A program made the position numbers and the translations under genes. Below the pieces are notes generated by a model, which searched no databases, had not been told where the DNA came from, and worked only from the letters and a program-made list of their open reading frames with translations. From NCBI GenBank assembly GCA_014729955.1, contig WJJA01000525.1, positions 1 to 7,044 of the forward strand: DNA of 7,044 nucleotides, written 5' to 3'. Origin of the DNA: a bacterium (GTDB lineage: Bacteria > Electryoneota > Electryoneia > Electryoneales > Electryoneaceae). Positions within the stretch are counted from its first letter, which is position 1, and every line of letters starts with the position of its first letter. This document shows, piece after piece, positions 5,257-7,044 of the stretch.

Positions 5257-7044
5257 ATGGGTTGGACAGACCCGCTAAAGGGTTTAAACGAACAACAACG
5301 ATCTGCAGTGGAATGTACAGAGGGGCCGGTACTTGTCCTTGCCGGGGCGGGCAGCGGTAAAACCCGTGTGCTTTCCCATCGAATCGCCTATATCCTCACT
5401 CAACAGCAGGCACGTCCGTGGGAGATTCTTGCCGTTACGTTCACCAACAAAGCCGCGGCTGAGCTTCGTGAGCGCGTCGCTCGTATCGCTCCCGACGGCG
5501 ACAAGGTGACCGCCGGGACCTTCCATTCCGTGATGCTGAGACTGCTTCGACGTGAAGCGAAAGCGGTGGGGTATCCGTCAAGTTTCAGCGTATTTGACCA
5601 GGATGATTCCGCCCGCCTGGTAAAGGAGATCCTGCAGGATCACCAGGGCGACAGCAATTGGAAAGAGCGCCGCATCCATTCCCATATCAGCCGATTGAAG
5701 AATGATATGGTCCAGCCGGACCAGTTTGAGCCGGCGGCGAACAGACCGATTGAAGCCGTCGTCGCACTGGTGTACAAAGAATATGAGAAACGAAAGCGGA
5801 AACTGGCGGCGATGGATTTCGACGACCTGCTCGTGATGCCGCTGTACCTGTTCAAAGACAACCCGACAGTCCTTGCCAACTGGAGTGCCCGCTGGCGATT
5901 TCTCCATGTGGATGAATACCAGGATACCAACCTCGCACAGTTCGAACTGATGCGTATGCTGGCCGGCCCGAAAGCGAACTTCTGCGCGGTGGGGGATGAT
6001 GACCAGTCGATTTACGGCTGGCGCGGCGCAAGAGTGGAGAACATCTTTCGGTTTCGCGAGGTGTTCGAAGGTACGAAAGTCTTTCGTCTCGAACAGAATT
6101 ACCGCAGCACACAACCGATCCTCGATGTCGCGCATGCCGTGGTCAGCGGCAGCAGCAGACGGGAGGAAAAGAAACTCTGGACGGATCGCCACACCGGGGC
6201 AAAACCAAGCGTTCTCTCGATGAATTCAGATCGAGAGGAAGCCGACACGATCTGCGAACGTATTGCCCGGGATGTGATGAGCGGCAAACGTGCCTATCGG
6301 GATTTTGCCGTCCTGTATCGTACCAACGAACAATCGCGCGCGTTTGAAAATGCGCTAATTGACCGTCGCATGCCCTACCAGATCGTCGGTTCGATGAGTT
6401 TTTACCGACGCAGGGAAATCAAGGACGCGCTTGCCTATTTCCGTCTTGCGCTGAATCCGCGCGACGACATCAGCTTGAAGCGTATCATCAAGGAGCCGCC
6501 GCGAGGGATCGGCGACAAAACGATCGAGCGGCTAATCGCATTTTCAAGGCAGGAAGACATATCACTGACAGAAGCATTGATTCAGGCTGCCGATGTAGAA
6601 GACCTGGGACCCCGGGCGGTGAAAAAATGCGTGCAGTTCGGTCTGCAACTGCAGGAATGGCGCAACGCTTATGATCGCATATCGACTGCCCAATGGACAC
6701 GACTGGTGCTGGAAGGCTCGGGTTTTCTCGAGCGACTGAAAGAAGGGGATACCTTTGAAGAACAGCACCGGTTGGAGAATGTCGAAGACCTGCTGATTCA
6801 GATCAGGGAAGAGATCGGTGATGCAAAGGGCGGACTCGAAGGCTTTCTGGAACGAGTCAGTCTCGCTACGGATATTGACAAGTTCGATCCCGCTGCGGAC
6901 AACATCCGCTTGATGACCGTGCATGCCGCGAAGGGTTTGGAGTTTCCCGTGGTTTACCTGGCGGGCCTTGAGAGGAATCTGTTCCCCCTGGTGAATGAAT
7001 TTCGTGAGTCGGAACACGATCCGGACGAGGAAAGACGGCTATTC
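5257..7044 (+). CDS. uvrD: UvrD/PcrA-type superfamily 1A DNA helicase, 3'-truncated
   Basis: This is a 3'-5' ATP-dependent DNA helicase of the UvrD/PcrA/Rep group, acting in excision repair, replication-fork maintenance and removal of recombinase. The 596 residues present carry the motifs in order: Q motif LNEQQRSAV (10-18), Walker A AGAGSGKT (29-36), Ia TFTNKAAAEL (61-70), Ib GTFHS (87-91), II VDEYQDTN (218-225), III VGDDDQSIYGWRGA (245-258), IV LEQNYRST (278-285), VLYRTNEQSR (352-361) and V RLMTVHAAKGLEF (551-563). The window ends at EERRLF, the start of motif VI, so its arginine finger and the C-terminal tail (about 60-150 residues in relatives) are missing. GWRGARVEN and RLEQNYRST resemble UvrD more than Rep. 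The ATG follows the mltG stop by 12 bases; AGGA at 5243-5246 overlaps that stop and serves as the ribosome binding site. Confidence 0.95.
   Translation, partial: MGWTDPLKGLNEQQRSAVECTEGPVLVLAGAGSGKTRVLSHRIAYILTQQQARPWEILAVTFTNKAAAELRERVARIAPDGDKVTAGTFHSVMLRLLRREAKAVGYPSSFSVFDQDDSARLVKEILQDHQGDSNWKERRIHSHISRLKNDMVQPDQFEPAANRPIEAVVALVYKEYEKRKRKLAAMDFDDLLVMPLYLFKDNPTVLANWSARWRFLHVDEYQDTNLAQFELMRMLAGPKANFCAVGDDDQSIYGWRGARVENIFRFREVFEGTKVFRLEQNYRSTQPILDVAHAVVSGSSRREEKKLWTDRHTGAKPSVLSMNSDREEADTICERIARDVMSGKRAYRDFAVLYRTNEQSRAFENALIDRRMPYQIVGSMSFYRRREIKDALAYFRLALNPRDDISLKRIIKEPPRGIGDKTIERLIAFSRQEDISLTEALIQAADVEDLGPRAVKKCVQFGLQLQEWRNAYDRISTAQWTRLVLEGSGFLERLKEGDTFEEQHRLENVEDLLIQIREEIGDAKGGLEGFLERVSLATDIDKFDPAADNIRLMTVHAAKGLEFPVVYLAGLERNLFPLVNEFRESEHDPDEERRLF

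Noticed and set aside
5578..6192. Open frame of 204 codons on the - strand
   Set aside because: It is fully opposite conserved helicase motifs of uvrD; its length is a by-product of the codon use of that gene.

Overview
The window looks like ordinary chromosome from a Gram-negative-type bacterium. The signs are a putative lipoprotein, an inner-membrane MltG, a single-domain proline dehydrogenase and a UvrD-type helicase. None of the proteins resembles a close enterobacterial or Bacillus relative. The mid-range GC (by eye), a degenerate phosphoesterase with an 'EPCxC...GGLAKRA' signature, and intergenic repeats built on a CTAG-centred palindrome would fit an uncultured lineage of the FCB/Gemmatimonadota/candidate-phylum kind. 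That placement is inference, not a firm assignment.

Layout. 1-1299 (+) is the 3' part of a CapA-type (PGA_cap) protein carrying an extra C-terminal beta-sandwich region. 1300-1690 is non-coding. It holds diverged copies of a short repeat (one forms the capA-like stop codon), a small hairpin, a perfect CTAG-centred palindrome and a clear intrinsic terminator at 1582-1611. 1691-2599 (-) is a complete 302-residue proline dehydrogenase, convergent with the CapA gene. Its promoter region (2600-2680) has a good sigma70-like promoter and two inverted repeats placed like operators. From 2807 to the right edge four genes run on the + strand: a LOG-family Rossmann protein, a lipoprotein-like degenerate phosphoesterase, mltG and uvrD (cut off just inside helicase motif VI).

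The four right-hand genes are packed like one operon: 8-nt overlap, 14-nt overlap, then a 12-nt gap. They would combine nucleotide metabolism (LOG), an envelope protein of unknown role, peptidoglycan strand termination (MltG, inner membrane) and DNA repair or replication (UvrD). No single pathway joins them, so this is probably a housekeeping cluster kept by transcriptional economy. Proline dehydrogenase stands alone, with no P5C dehydrogenase in view.

I see no phage, CRISPR, insertion sequence, tRNA or rRNA. The least explained items are the repeat-rich 1300-1690 segment, which might encode a short RNA; the CxC lipoprotein; and the MltG with altered residues next to its catalytic glutamate.
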